The notes: generated by a model from the sequence alone, not told the origin. Positions 26,874 through 36,436 are shown, numbered from the stretch's first letter. The stretch is 64,000 nucleotides of DNA from Myroides sp. WP-1 (GCF_014145635.1 NZ_JACHTC010000002.1:248001-312000); one strand, 5' to 3'. Program-made: numbers and translations.

Positions 26874-27503
26874 ATGGCTAAAGGTAAAATGAAAAAGAAG
26901 AGTATGAGCGTAGATATGACCGCGATGTGTGACGTGTCATTCTTACTCTTAACTTTCTTCGTATTAACATCGACAGCAAAGCTTCCGGAGCCATTACCAG
27001 TAGATACACCAAATTCAACCGTTCAAACGAAATTGCCAGAAAGTAACTTAGCAACAGTTACTATTGGAGGAGAACCAGGTGCAGAAAAGGTTTTCTTTGG
27101 AGTTTTGGGAAAAGAAGATCGTATTGCTACGCTTGAAAAAATGGGCAGTCGTTATCAGATTGAGTTTAATGATGAAGAGAAGCAAGTATTTGCTTATACT
27201 GAAGGTATCGGAACTCCTATTAACGAATTGAAGAAATTTTTAAATCTACCTGCAGACGTTAGAAATAAAATTGGAGCGGACCAACCAGGTGTTCCAACTG
27301 ACTCTGTAAACAATCAATTAAAAGATTGGGTAGAGATGGCACGTATTGTTGCAAAAGAAAACAATAACAAAGTTTTAGACGTTGCAATTAAGGGAGATGC
27401 AGAAGCAAACTACCCTGCAGTGAAAAAAGTTATTGATATCTTGCAAGAGCAACGTGTAAATAGATTCTTCTTAGTTACAGGACTTAGAAACGAAGATTTT
27501 TAA
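26874..27503 (+). CDS. exbD: ExbD/TolR family protein (first copy)
   Basis: The 209-residue protein has one N-terminal membrane helix with the proton-carrying Asp in DMTAMCDVSFLLLTFFVLTST, then a periplasmic domain. It lies 59 bases after exbB. The periplasmic part is larger than in E. coli ExbD (141 residues), which is usual in Bacteroidota, where two ExbD copies normally sit in tandem. Confidence 0.92.
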   Translation: MAKGKMKKKSMSVDMTAMCDVSFLLLTFFVLTSTAKLPEPLPVDTPNSTVQTKLPESNLATVTIGGEPGAEKVFFGVLGKEDRIATLEKMGSRYQIEFNDEEKQVFAYTEGIGTPINELKKFLNLPADVRNKIGADQPGVPTDSVNNQLKDWVEMARIVAKENNNKVLDVAIKGDAEANYPAVKKVIDILQEQRVNRFFLVTGLRNEDF

Positions 27504-27525
27504 TCATTAAAAAATTAAACTGTAA

Positions 27526-28071
27526 ATGGCTGAATTAAATACAGGCGGCGGAGGCAATAAGGATAAAAAAGTAAGAAGTAAGAAACAAAATGCCGGAGTA
27601 GATTTAACTGCGATGGTGGATTTAGCGTTCTTATTGATTACGTTCTTTATGTTGACAACATCTATGAATAAGCCTCAGTCTATGAATCTTGCAATGCCTG
27701 ATAAGGACGCAGACAAGACTCAAGAAGATGAGAAAACGAAAGTAGATGAGAACCGCACAATGACTATACTAATTGGCGGAGACAATAAAGTAAAATGGTA
27801 TATGGGTATGGTTAACAGCCCAATTGAAGGACCAACAGATCAAACTTATGGTAAAGCAGGTATTCGTCAAGTATTGTTAGAGAAAGACAAACAAGCTATT
27901 GCATACTCGAGAGAAGCAGACAAAGGTTTGATCGTGATCATCAGAGCAAGTGAAAAAGCTACATATCGCAATTTAGTTGATATTTTAGATGAGATGGCTA
28001 TCTCAGGTATTAAATCATATGCTTTAGTAGATATCACTCCTGAGGATTTAGAAATATTAGGTGAGAAGTAG
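27526..28071 (+). CDS. exbD: ExbD/TolR family protein (second copy)
   Basis: The 181-residue product has a basic N-terminal tail (KDKKVRSKKQN), a membrane helix with the conserved Asp (DLTAMVDLAFLLITFFMLTTS) and a periplasmic domain ending VDILDEMAISGIKSYALVDITPED. It starts 22 bases after the first exbD. The two copies are only modestly alike and probably make a hetero-oligomer. Confidence 0.92.
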   Translation: MAELNTGGGGNKDKKVRSKKQNAGVDLTAMVDLAFLLITFFMLTTSMNKPQSMNLAMPDKDADKTQEDEKTKVDENRTMTILIGGDNKVKWYMGMVNSPIEGPTDQTYGKAGIRQVLLEKDKQAIAYSREADKGLIVIIRASEKATYRNLVDILDEMAISGIKSYALVDITPEDLEILGEK

Positions 28072-28097
28072 TTAACGTTCTGAGAAATTAAGAAATT

Positions 28098-28949
28098 ATG
28101 TCAAAATTAAATATCTTTAAAAAGGATTGGGTTGATATTATCTTCGAAGGACGTAACAAGTCTTACGGAGCATATCAATTGAGATCTGAAAACCCAAAAG
28201 TGACAACTGTAGCTTTGTTCTCAGGGATTGCTTTGTTCGGTTTAGCATTGGTATCACCAATGTTAATCGAGATGGCAAAAGGAACTTTTGGAAACAATAA
28301 GGTGGAGAAATTGGATAAGGTTATCGAAATGGAAAATTTAAATTTACCAGATGATATCCCACCACCACCACCGCCACCAGAGGATGTACCACCACCTCCA
28401 CCACCTCCACCAGCAGATGAGGTAAAATCAATAAACGATACGAAAAAGTTTACTGAACCTGAAATTGCTAAGAAAGAGGAAGTGAAAGAGGAGATTGTTT
28501 CTCAAAAAGAGTTGGAAACAGCTGATGTAGGAACAAAAGACATGAAAGGTGATAAGGACAAAGGTGAGATCAAGATCAAAGAAAAAACTGGAGAAGCCGA
28601 CAAGGGAACAGGTTCTGGTGGTGACGGAGATGGAAACGAAGTTTTCATTGCTGTACAAGTACCAGCTGAATACCCAGGAGGTATGCAAGCGTTTAATAAA
28701 CAATTTATTCAACGATTCAGAACTCCAGAAATTGATTCAGGTGTGAAATCTATCCGTGTTATCGTTATGTTTATCGTTGAAAAAGACGGTTCATTAACAG
28801 ATATCAAAGTTGTACGTGACCCAGGTTACGGAGCTGGAAAAGAAGCAGTACGTGTATTATCTAATATGCCGAAGTGGAAACCAGCCGTACAAAACGGAAA
28901 AACAGTTCGATCACAGTTTACATTACCAATTACAATTCAAGTTCAATAG
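28098..28949 (+). CDS. tonB: energy transducer TonB
   Basis: TonB (283 residues) has a cytoplasmic start (DIIFEGRNKSYGAYQLR, typical of Bacteroidota TonB), one membrane helix around 35-55, a proline-rich span (two runs of eight Pro with short acidic linkers, about 91-112), an acidic/Lys-rich linker and a C-terminal TonB domain (EYPGGMQAFNKQF, VIVMFIVEKDGSLTDIKVVRDPGYG, SNMPKWKPAVQNGKTVRSQFTLPI). It couples the ExbBD motor to outer-membrane receptors such as the SusC protein further along. Confidence 0.95.
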   Translation: MSKLNIFKKDWVDIIFEGRNKSYGAYQLRSENPKVTTVALFSGIALFGLALVSPMLIEMAKGTFGNNKVEKLDKVIEMENLNLPDDIPPPPPPPEDVPPPPPPPPADEVKSINDTKKFTEPEIAKKEEVKEEIVSQKELETADVGTKDMKGDKDKGEIKIKEKTGEADKGTGSGGDGDGNEVFIAVQVPAEYPGGMQAFNKQFIQRFRTPEIDSGVKSIRVIVMFIVEKDGSLTDIKVVRDPGYGAGKEAVRVLSNMPKWKPAVQNGKTVRSQFTLPITIQVQ

Positions 28950-28951
28950 TA

Positions 28952-29179
28952 ATGTTTAACAATAAATTCAAACAAAAATCGCTATTACAGCGATTTTTGT
29001 TCTTTTTTGGACTATTGTTTTTTCTTCTTTATTTGTTTTGTGGTATTGCCTTGATTGTTAGTAAGTCACTGCCCTTTCAAATGGAAGATAACCATCGAAT
29101 CCTTTTCGGTGTCGTTTTAATAGTCTATGGTTTTTTTAGATTCTACCGTTTGTGGAATACTAATATGGGAAAAGATTAA
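28952..29179 (+). CDS. small two-helix membrane protein
   Basis: Starting at the ATG at 28952 (2 bases after the TonB stop) the product is 75 residues with two hydrophobic helices (about 14-37 and 47-64). A longer overlapping frame begins inside tonB and is rejected. The family is not recognised, but it is placed between tonB and the terminator and so belongs to the same operon. Confidence 0.6.
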   Translation: MFNNKFKQKSLLQRFLFFFGLLFFLLYLFCGIALIVSKSLPFQMEDNHRILFGVVLIVYGFFRFYRLWNTNMGKD

Positions 29180-29209
29180 AAAGCTTCGATTTATTCGAAG
29201 CTTTTTTTA
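29180..29209 (+). terminator. terminator after the TonB operon
   Basis: AAAGCTTCGA and TCGAAGCTTT form a 10-base stem with a 5-base loop, followed by T. Confidence 0.88.
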
Positions 29210-29320
29210 TTGTTTGATATTTATGTTAAAAACTGATTTTATTTTTTGCTTCTTCCAAAGAATATCTATCTTAGACGAAAGAAAATGAGCGAACTAGGTT
29301 TTGCTCTTAATTTATTTTAT

Positions 29321-30274
29321 ATGATTCGAAGAAAAAGCGCTGCTAGAATAGGAATTTTAGCCGGTGTTTTAGCAACAAGTAGTTTGTTCTTTCAGTGTAA
29401 GGATAAGCATGCAACAACGAATGAAGCTTCTAGTGAAACAGTTGCTCCTGAAGAAACATTACTCAGCGGAACACTTACGCTTGGAGTTGATGAATCTATT
29501 TTCCCTATTGTTGAAGATGTTACCATCCTCTTTGAAAATGAATACAAACGCGCCAAAGTAAACTTACTCCCTAAATCAGAAAAAGAAATTCTTCAATTAC
29601 TTTTCTCTGATTCTATTCGTGTAGCTGTACTTCCTCGTATGTTAACAACAGAAGAAATGAAGCATTATGAAGGGGTAGTAGCACCAAAACAAACCCACTT
29701 TGCTAGTGATGCCATTGTTTTTGTGACGAGTAAGAATGCGATGGATTCGATTGTTGATTATCAAGTTATCCTGCAACAACTCGAGAAAGGAAATGCCGCT
29801 ACAGCAGATTCTTTTTTGGTTTTTGATAGCTACAATTCCAGTGTTTCTTCTGCCTTTAGAGAAGCAACTGGATTTAAGTCTTTCCCTAAAGATTATGCTT
29901 ATTTTTTAAACACGACAGAAGAAGTAATTGATTATGTTGTAAAAAATCCAAAGGCAATTGGAGTGATCGGTTTAAACTGGTTAACCCAACCTACGAAAGA
30001 AATGCAAAGTAATATTGACCAGGTGAAGGTATTGGCTGTGAAAAATGACAGCGATCAAAAGTATTATAAACCAAGTCAGAACAATATTGCTGAAGGTACT
30101 TATCCTTTAATTCGCAAGCTTTACGTTTTGGATATGCAAGGAAAGAATGGTTTAGGAACCGGATTTGCTTCGTATATTGCAGGATATAAAGGACAACGTG
30201 TTGTATTAAAGTCTGGATTATTTCCGTTCAATACACCACCTCGCGAAATTGTAGTAACCAAAGAGATTAAATAA
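29321..30274 (+). CDS. PstS-like substrate-binding lipoprotein
   Basis: The protein resembles periplasmic phosphate-binding PstS proteins (GTLTLGVDESIFPIVEDVTILFENEYKRAKVNLL, then IVDYQVILQQLEKG and SSVSSAFREATGF). From the ATG at 29321 it has a signal sequence and a probable lipobox (SLFFQC). A longer in-frame start at 29285 is possible. It is 317 residues and lies after exbB-exbD-exbD-tonB, a typical Bacteroidota arrangement in which its role is unclear; it may have been recruited from phosphate binding rather than supply a Pst transporter, since no pstABC genes are nearby. Confidence 0.75.
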   Translation: MIRRKSAARIGILAGVLATSSLFFQCKDKHATTNEASSETVAPEETLLSGTLTLGVDESIFPIVEDVTILFENEYKRAKVNLLPKSEKEILQLLFSDSIRVAVLPRMLTTEEMKHYEGVVAPKQTHFASDAIVFVTSKNAMDSIVDYQVILQQLEKGNAATADSFLVFDSYNSSVSSAFREATGFKSFPKDYAYFLNTTEEVIDYVVKNPKAIGVIGLNWLTQPTKEMQSNIDQVKVLAVKNDSDQKYYKPSQNNIAEGTYPLIRKLYVLDMQGKNGLGTGFASYIAGYKGQRVVLKSGLFPFNTPPREIVVTKEIK

Positions 30275-30307
30275 AACCACATACTTGTAAAACAATAACG
30301 ATATATT

Positions 30308-31987
30308 ATGAATAAAAAGTATTCTATTTCATTGTTGACTTTAGCGTTAAGTAGTTCTTTTGCTTTTGCTCAAAGTATTAATGAAGCAAAAACAGCAATC
30401 AATGCAGAACAATTTGATAAGGCTAAAGTGATTTTAAAAGATTTAATTGGTAAGAAGCCAGCAGAGGGAATTAATTATTTCTATTTAGGTGATGTGTTCT
30501 TAAAAGAAGATCAATCTGATTCGGCACGTTACTATTTTGATCAAGGAGTTTTAGCTAAAACAAAAGGATCTTTAAACTACATTGGTTTAGGTCAAATTGA
30601 ATTAGATAATAATCGTTCGGCAGAGGCTGTAGCTAATTTTACAAAAGCGGAGAAAGACATTAAGAAGAAAGATTACAACGAACAATTGTTAATCGCCGCT
30701 GCTTATTTGAATTCAAAGAATCCAAATGCTAAAGAAGCACAAAAAATTGCTGCTGATGTTGTAGCAAAAGAGTACAATAATCCAATGGGTCATTTGTTGC
30801 TAGGTCGTGCATTCTTAGAACAAAAGAACTTAAATGATGCATACTCTTCATTTAGAAGTGCTTATGATTTAGATAATTCACTTGTAGAGGCGAAGTTGCA
30901 AATGGCAATGATTACAAAACGCGCTCGTGCTTATGCTGATGCTATTAAAGCTTGTGAAGAGATCTTAGCGACTACACCTAATTATGCACCTGCTTACAGA
31001 GAGATCGCAGAGATTTCTTATATGTGGTCAAAAGTAAATGCTCCTAAAGAGAAAGAATTGATTGCTCAAGCAGGAGAAAATTATAAAAAGTTTATTAAGG
31101 CAACAGATAACTCAATTGATTCTCAAATGCGTTACGCAGATTTCCTAGTATTGACGGAAAACTATCCTGAATTGGAACGCTTGGCGATGCAAATGAAAGA
31201 TATCAAAGGAGTGAATCCTCGTATCCACAGATATTTAGGATATGCTGCTTATGAAAATAAAAACTATAGCGTAAGTGCTGATGCATTAGATAAGTTCTTA
31301 AAAGTGTATTTAAAAGAGTCTAAAAGCTTAAATGCAATTGGTAGAGATTATTTATACTTAGGGTTATCTGAAATTGGTTTATCCAACTACGGTGAAAACA
31401 AAGAAATGTATCACAAAGGGTTAAACCATTTAAAAGATGCAGTTAACGTAGAAATCGCTATTGCAGGTGAATTTAATCGCTTTGGATTGGATTTATTCCG
31501 CGCTAAAAAATACCAAAATGTAATCGATATTTTGAGTATTTCTGCTGATGTAAAAGAATCAAGTGGTTACATTTACGATAACTACTATGTAGGATATTCA
31601 TACTACCTATTAGGTTCAGAAGATCGTTCGGATAATGAAGAATTATTGAAAAAAGCAGATGAGTATTTAGCTCGTACAATCGAAGCTTCACCATTAACTC
31701 AAGAAGCTTATTTCTATAGAGCACGCGCTAATCGCTATATCGATCATGTAGATGCTTATGATAGAATGTTTGAATCATACAAAGGATTCCTTAAAGTATT
31801 AGGAGAGAAGAATGAGTTGAAAGATGCTTCTAATAAAGATCAAATCATCGAAGCTCATACATCAATTGCGACGTATTATGCAAACAAAAACAGAAATGCA
31901 GAAGCAATTGAAGAGTTTAAAAAAGTATTAAACTTAGATCCTTCGAATAGCTTTGCTAAGAAAACAATTGAAGCAATTAGCAAATAA
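30308..31987 (+). CDS. tetratricopeptide-repeat exported protein
   Basis: The 559-residue protein has a signal peptide (ALSSSFAFAQS) and at least eight TPR-like helical pairs (for example KPAEGINYFYLGDVFLKE, NPMGHLLLGRAFLEQKNL, NPRIHRYLGYAAYENKNY, EAIEEFKKVLNLDPSN). It likely works as a periplasmic scaffold. It lies 33 bases after the PstS-like gene and ends at a strong terminator, so it is the last member of the TonB-linked cluster. Confidence 0.85.
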   Translation: MNKKYSISLLTLALSSSFAFAQSINEAKTAINAEQFDKAKVILKDLIGKKPAEGINYFYLGDVFLKEDQSDSARYYFDQGVLAKTKGSLNYIGLGQIELDNNRSAEAVANFTKAEKDIKKKDYNEQLLIAAAYLNSKNPNAKEAQKIAADVVAKEYNNPMGHLLLGRAFLEQKNLNDAYSSFRSAYDLDNSLVEAKLQMAMITKRARAYADAIKACEEILATTPNYAPAYREIAEISYMWSKVNAPKEKELIAQAGENYKKFIKATDNSIDSQMRYADFLVLTENYPELERLAMQMKDIKGVNPRIHRYLGYAAYENKNYSVSADALDKFLKVYLKESKSLNAIGRDYLYLGLSEIGLSNYGENKEMYHKGLNHLKDAVNVEIAIAGEFNRFGLDLFRAKKYQNVIDILSISADVKESSGYIYDNYYVGYSYYLLGSEDRSDNEELLKKADEYLARTIEASPLTQEAYFYRARANRYIDHVDAYDRMFESYKGFLKVLGEKNELKDASNKDQIIEAHTSIATYYANKNRNAEAIEEFKKVLNLDPSNSFAKKTIEAISK

Positions 31988-32005
31988 TTGCCAGTAAAAT
32001 AAGTG

Positions 32006-32040
32006 AAAAGGCCAATTACAAAAGTAATTGGCCTTTTTTT
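32006..32040 (+). terminator. terminator after the TPR gene
   Basis: A 14-base perfect stem (32006-32019 with 32024-32037), loop AAAA, followed by T. Confidence 0.9.
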
Positions 32041-32073
32041 ATTTGATTGCTATTGTAGTTTTCCTAATCCTAC

Positions 32074-32081
32074 TATATTTG
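32074..32081 (+). promoter_or_regulatory. -7 promoter box 4 bases from the glycosyltransferase start
   Basis: TATATTTG matches the consensus and ends only 4 bases before the ATG at 32086, implying a leaderless transcript. Confidence 0.65.
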
Positions 32082-32085
32082 CCGG

Positions 32086-33255
32086 ATGCAATTATCTGTA
32101 ATTATTTTAAACTACAATGTTCGATACTTTTTAGAACAAGCTATTAAATCTGTGCAAGCTGCTACTAAGGCAATTGATGCAGAAATTATAGTTGTAGATA
32201 ATAATTCACAAGATGATAGTACAACAATGATGCAGGATGTTTTTCCTGACATCTTGTACCTTCAAAACAGTGATAATCTCGGATTTCCAAAAGGAAACAA
32301 TATAGGAGTAAGTCATGCTAAAGGAAAGTACATATGTATTCTGAATCCAGATACCGTTGTTGCAGAAGATACCTTTTTAGAGCTTCTAAAGTTATATGAA
32401 CACAAGCCGAATTTGGGTATTGTTGGTTGTCGATTGATCGATGGAAGAGGTAAATTCTTGCCTGAATCCAAAAGGGGAATTCCAACCTATTGGCGTTCTT
32501 TGATGAAGATAACAGGAATTTACAAATTGTTTCCATCCAGCTCCATGTTCAATGGCTATTATGCAGCCCATTTAGCGCAACATCAGAGTGGTCCTGTAGA
32601 AATTTTAGTTGGCGCCTTTATGTTTATGCCTAAGGCGCTCTATGAAGAAATAGGAGGTTTTGATGAGCGGTTTTTTATGTATGTTGAAGATACCGATTTA
32701 TCTTATGCCTGTTTAAAGGCCGGATATGAAAATTATTACTATGCTGATACAACGATCATTCACTACAAAGGAGAAAGTACAAATAAAGATTTAGCGTACG
32801 TAAAGCGATTCCACCAAGGAACTCAAATATTTTACGAAAAACACTTTAGAAAATCGTTTCTATTTGAGGTACTCATGCGCCTAGTTACTTTTGTTTTTTT
32901 ACTTTTTAAACAAAAGAAAAAAAGCCCAAAATTGGCTGTAGTCAATCAAGTGATGGTTGTATGTGCTCAGGAAGCATTTAAACGCCAAGTTGAAGTCGCT
33001 ATGGAAAAGACCGTACTTCAGGTGAGAGATTTGGCAAGTTTGCAACACGCAATAGATCAAAAGAGTAAAAATAATGGCGAATTGATGGAAATTATCTTCG
33101 ATGGCGATTATTTAACTAATAAAGAGATTATTACCTTTATGCATAAAAATTGTAGATCAGAAATAATTTATAAAATTAAACCTGTGAATTCTTCGTTTTT
33201 GATTGGTAGTAATGATAGTAATAGTAAAGGATCCGTGATAATTTTAGAAGAATGA
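32086..33255 (+). CDS. family 2 glycosyltransferase
   Basis: A GT-A fold glycosyltransferase (389 residues): SVIILNYNVRYFLEQAI, VVDNNSQDDSTTM, NLGFPKGNNIGVSHAKGKYICILNPDT (nucleotide-sugar/metal site) and GAFMFMPKALYEEIGGFDERFFMYVEDTDLSYA. It resembles rhamnosyltransferase-type enzymes of surface polysaccharide assembly. A hydrophobic stretch near 265-275 could anchor it. The C-terminal ~100 residues are outside the catalytic fold. It stands alone between two terminated units. Confidence 0.88.
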   Translation: MQLSVIILNYNVRYFLEQAIKSVQAATKAIDAEIIVVDNNSQDDSTTMMQDVFPDILYLQNSDNLGFPKGNNIGVSHAKGKYICILNPDTVVAEDTFLELLKLYEHKPNLGIVGCRLIDGRGKFLPESKRGIPTYWRSLMKITGIYKLFPSSSMFNGYYAAHLAQHQSGPVEILVGAFMFMPKALYEEIGGFDERFFMYVEDTDLSYACLKAGYENYYYADTTIIHYKGESTNKDLAYVKRFHQGTQIFYEKHFRKSFLFEVLMRLVTFVFLLFKQKKKSPKLAVVNQVMVVCAQEAFKRQVEVAMEKTVLQVRDLASLQHAIDQKSKNNGELMEIIFDGDYLTNKEIITFMHKNCRSEIIYKIKPVNSSFLIGSNDSNSKGSVIILEE

Positions 33256-33293
33256 TAATTTTATCTTTACGTGGAAAAAGTCCGAAATATTAT

Positions 33294-33301
33294 TAAATTT
33301 G
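33294..33301 (+). promoter_or_regulatory. -7 promoter box of the E2 gene
   Basis: TAAATTTG matches TAnnTTTG, 37 bases ahead of the ATG at 33339. Confidence 0.65.
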
Positions 33302-33338
33302 TAATCTGAATTAAGAAACACAACCTTAGGTTATAAAT

Positions 33339-34640
33339 ATGGCAAAGTTCGAATTGAAATTACCCAAAATGGGAGAAAGTGTTGCGGAAGCAACCATTAC
33401 AAACTGGTTGAAGAATGTAGGGGATCGCATTGAGGCTGATGAGACAGTATTAGAAATCGCAACAGATAAAGTTGACAGTGAAGTTCCATCAGAAGTAGAG
33501 GGAACTTTAGTTGAAATATTATTTCAAGTAGACGATGTTGTTCAAGTAGGACAAACAATCGCTATTATTGAAACAGAAGGAGGAGAAGTTGCTTCAACTC
33601 CAGCAGCTGCTTCTACACCAACTGTAGCAGCAGTAGAACAAACAGTACAAGTAGCACAAGACGTTGCTGCACCAGTAGATTTTTCGGCATCAGAAAAATT
33701 CTTTTCACCGTTAGTTAAAAACATCGCAAAAGAAGAAGGTATTTCTATTAGTGAGTTAGAAGCTATTCAAGGAACAGGAAAAGAAGGAAGAGTAACGAAA
33801 AACGATATCTTAGCTTATGTTGAAACAAGAGGATCTCAACCACAAGCAGTAGCGGCTCCAGCTGCTAAGGTAGAAGTAGCAAAACCTGCTGCTGCTCCAG
33901 CTGCAAAAGCTACTCCAGTATCCGTAAACGGCGGAGATGAAATCGTTGAAATGGACCGTATGCGTAAACTGATCTCAGGATACATGGTACAGTCGGTTCA
34001 AACATCAGCTCACGTACAATCGTTTATTGAAGTTGACGTTACGAATATCGTTAAATGGAGAGATAAAGTAAAAGGAGCTTTCGAAAAGAGAGAAGGAGAG
34101 AAATTGACGTTTACACCAATCTTCATGGAAGCAGTTGCTAAAGCGTTAAAAGATTTCCCTGGAATGAATATTTCTGTTGATGGAGATTTCATCATCAAGA
34201 AAAAGAATATCAACTTAGGAATGGCTGCAGCTTTACCAAACGGAAACTTAATTGTACCTGTAATCAAAAATGCAGATCAATTGAACTTAGTTGGCATGGC
34301 TAAAGCAGTTAATGATTTAGGAAATCGTGCAAAAGCTGGTAAATTAAAACCAGACGATACACAAGGAGGTACATATACGGTGACGAACGTAGGTACGTTT
34401 GGTAGCGTTTTCGGTACGCCAATCATCAACCAACCACAAGTAGGTATTTTAGCTTTAGGAGCTATCAGAAAAGTTCCTGCAGTTATTGAAACACCAGAAG
34501 GAGACTTCATCGGTATCCGCCAAAAAATGTTCTTATCACACAGTTATGATCACCGTGTAGTAGATGGAGCATTAGGAGGTTCATTTGTGAAGCGTGTAGC
34601 AGACATTTTAGAAGCTTGGGATATCAATAGAGAAATCTAA
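33339..34640 (+). CDS. 2-oxoacid dehydrogenase dihydrolipoyl acyltransferase (E2)
   Basis: This 433-residue E2 has a lipoyl domain (Lys44 in ATDKVDSEV), an Ala-rich linker, a peripheral subunit-binding domain (about 125-165, FFSPLVKNIAKEEGIS ... GRVTKNDILAYV), a second Ala/Pro linker and a catalytic core with HSYDHRVVDGALGGSF (His/Asp). It is the acyl carrier of a branched-chain, pyruvate or 2-oxoglutarate dehydrogenase complex; the single lipoyl domain fits branched-chain or 2-oxoglutarate type. No E1 or E3 gene is adjacent in this window. Confidence 0.93.
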   Translation: MAKFELKLPKMGESVAEATITNWLKNVGDRIEADETVLEIATDKVDSEVPSEVEGTLVEILFQVDDVVQVGQTIAIIETEGGEVASTPAAASTPTVAAVEQTVQVAQDVAAPVDFSASEKFFSPLVKNIAKEEGISISELEAIQGTGKEGRVTKNDILAYVETRGSQPQAVAAPAAKVEVAKPAAAPAAKATPVSVNGGDEIVEMDRMRKLISGYMVQSVQTSAHVQSFIEVDVTNIVKWRDKVKGAFEKREGEKLTFTPIFMEAVAKALKDFPGMNISVDGDFIIKKKNINLGMAAALPNGNLIVPVIKNADQLNLVGMAKAVNDLGNRAKAGKLKPDDTQGGTYTVTNVGTFGSVFGTPIINQPQVGILALGAIRKVPAVIETPEGDFIGIRQKMFLSHSYDHRVVDGALGGSFVKRVADILEAWDINREI

Positions 34641-34651
34641 TTTGGTTTACG

Positions 34652-34671
34652 GTGAACGGTTTACAGTTCAC
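34652..34671. repeat. inverted repeat after the E2 gene
   Basis: GTGAAC and GTTCAC flank an 8-base centre, within a tract of repeated ACGGT/TTTAC words. Its role is unknown. Confidence 0.5.
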
Positions 34672-34688
34672 GGTAGCGATATAAATAT

Positions 34689-34723
34689 AAAAGGGATTGT
34701 CTAAGTGACGATCCCTTTTTTTG
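34689..34723. terminator. bidirectional terminator
   Basis: AAGGGAT and ATCCCTT arms flanked by A and T runs. It serves the E2 gene and the convergent DUF1648 gene. Confidence 0.85.
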
Positions 34724-34759
34724 TATTAGATGTTTTGGCTTTTACCTTTTGACTATTTA

Positions 34760-35266
34760 TCATTTGGATATACGTTGTTTCTTTTTAGAAGGGAGCAAAA
34801 AAAGCAAAGGAAGAAATCCTGCGACTAGGGCGATAACCATAAAATAGGATCCTAAACCTTCTGCATTGCCCAAAGCCGTTTGAATGGTTTGAAATTGCAG
34901 ATAAAAGAGAATAACTAAGGTAGCAAGGTTTAGAATACGCATCATGCGCATGGCTTTGCCGTACTGTTCTTGAGCATTTTCTTCTGTTATTGTTGTTGGG
35001 TAATTATACAGGTGGGGTTTATTTTGAAAGTAGCGTAATAAAATAAAAATCAATAGAGCAATTCCCAAGAGTAGAAAAATAGAAACTTTATCTCCGTAAG
35101 CATCAGGTTCTCCTGCAGCATTGAAGTGTGTAGGGATGGTTTCAGGTAATGAAGCATAGTAAAATACTGTTATACCGAAAAAGGCAATCAACAACAATAA
35201 GCTAATTCCATCTAGGCAACGATCTAAAGGAGTAGAAGTGATTTTTACAATAGGTCTTTGGTTCAT
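34760..35266 (-). CDS. DUF1648 membrane protein
   Basis: From the ATG at 35266 the product is 168 residues with about four membrane helices. The segment LPETIPTHFNAAGEPDAYGDKVSI is the signature of DUF1648, found in SdpI-like immunity and related membrane proteins; here only the N-terminal domain type is clear. A longer frame begins at 35299, but the start MNQRPIVKI fits better. Function is unknown. Confidence 0.75.
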   Translation of the reverse strand: MNQRPIVKITSTPLDRCLDGISLLLLIAFFGITVFYYASLPETIPTHFNAAGEPDAYGDKVSIFLLLGIALLIFILLRYFQNKPHLYNYPTTITEENAQEQYGKAMRMMRILNLATLVILFYLQFQTIQTALGNAEGLGSYFMVIALVAGFLPLLFLLPSKKKQRISK

Positions 35267-35371
35267 AATGTAAATGTGAGTTAATAAAGTTAAATACAAA
35301 CATAATAAAATTAAGTTAATTTTTAATAAAATTTAATTTACCTACTTTTCTTTTCTTTATAAGGCCGTTCA

Positions 35372-36394
35372 CTAGCGTTCCTCTTTCAAATAATGTTGAT
35401 GCATTTTCTCCACGCGTTTGGCAATTTGTCGTTGTAAGTGACGAGGTGAAAGAACGACAATCGCTTCTCCAAAACCTAATATCTCACGTTCTAATTCAAA
35501 ATTGAGTACTACGTCCAAGCGAATTTTAATTCCCTTCTCATTTTCCTCTATCAATTGTTGTGAGCTGTGTAAAGGTTTAGTCTTGACATAAGGCGCATGG
35601 TATTGATTGACCCAGAGAATCACTTTTTGCGCTCGATCTTGTTCTGTTTTGGTTACACCTAAGGTATCTTCAAAGTAACGATCAAAATCAACTCCTTGAT
35701 ATTCTTTGTACGGTTCGTTGAGAAGGGAATGTACGTTGACAATTCGGTCCAAAGCTAAAGTAAGGAGATGACGCCCTTTACTTGCTCTAGTAACTAAAAA
35801 CCAACGGTTGCGGTACTCTTTCAGCAAATAAGGATAATAAAACTGTTTAGAAGCCTCTTTGGACTTAAATGACTTGTATTCGATCAGCAAGGTTTGCTTG
35901 TTCTTGATCGCTTCGTATAAAGGGCTAATGAACTTAATTCCCTTTAACAACGGATTGCCTTCCATCTGAATGTAGTTTGGTGCTTGCGTGCTACGCGTCA
36001 ATAAACTATTGTCTAACTTGGCAATGACTTCACTCATCTCCCCTACTTGGCTAAATCCATTGAGGTGTTTTAAAATCGAAACCACCTCTTTGAGTTTTTC
36101 CATATCCGCATCGTTAATGGGCGAATTTTTGATGCTGTACTGTGGGTCTTCATACGTATAGTACTTTCGATCTACGACAACAATAGGAGCGTTATAACCC
36201 AAACTATCACTTCGCATAGTTTGTATATCCATCTGAATGGTACGCTTACTGATACCACTATCAATCCCTTCGTATTCGTATAACCCATCAGCTACCTTTT
36301 CGATTAGGTCATTTAACGTCCATTTTCTGAATCGATTCTGTAAACATTCATCGATAATGCGGTAGCGCAAAAGCGCTAATTTGTTTGTTGCCAT
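35372..36394 (-). CDS. WYL-domain transcriptional regulator
   Basis: The 340-residue protein has an N-terminal winged-helix region (about 1-90, DLIEKVADGLYEYEGIDSGISKRTIQMDIQTMRSD), a WYL domain (about 155-235, with IEYKSFKSKE and YPYLLKEYRNRWFLVTRA in the ligand loop) and a C-terminal WCX extension (about 255-335, LWVNQYHAPYVKT...). WYL regulators often sense nucleic acids or nucleotides. It is divergent from the tRNA-like RNA/slipin/rtcB unit, and a long palindrome lies in its own promoter, so it most likely controls both directions; the ligand may be RNA ends, by analogy with RtcR. Confidence 0.88.
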   Translation of the reverse strand: MATNKLALLRYRIIDECLQNRFRKWTLNDLIEKVADGLYEYEGIDSGISKRTIQMDIQTMRSDSLGYNAPIVVVDRKYYTYEDPQYSIKNSPINDADMEKLKEVVSILKHLNGFSQVGEMSEVIAKLDNSLLTRSTQAPNYIQMEGNPLLKGIKFISPLYEAIKNKQTLLIEYKSFKSKEASKQFYYPYLLKEYRNRWFLVTRASKGRHLLTLALDRIVNVHSLLNEPYKEYQGVDFDRYFEDTLGVTKTEQDRAQKVILWVNQYHAPYVKTKPLHSSQQLIEENEKGIKIRLDVVLNFELEREILGFGEAIVVLSPRHLQRQIAKRVEKMHQHYLKEER

Positions 36395-36419
36395 TGATCT
36401 GTTGGTCTATTTTTCACTT

Positions 36420-36427
36420 CAAATATA
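36420..36427 (-). promoter_or_regulatory. -7 promoter box of the WYL regulator
   Basis: Read on the minus strand this is TATATTTG. A minus-strand TTG lies 22 bases further upstream, inside the palindrome 36437-36473, so bound repressor would cover the promoter. Confidence 0.7.
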
Positions 36428-36436
36428 GCATATTTT

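Noticed and set aside
29246..29320. Longer N-terminus of the PstS-like protein from a TTG at 29246
   Set aside because: It places about 25 basic and mixed residues ahead of the signal sequence; the ATG at 29321 gives a normal lipoprotein start.
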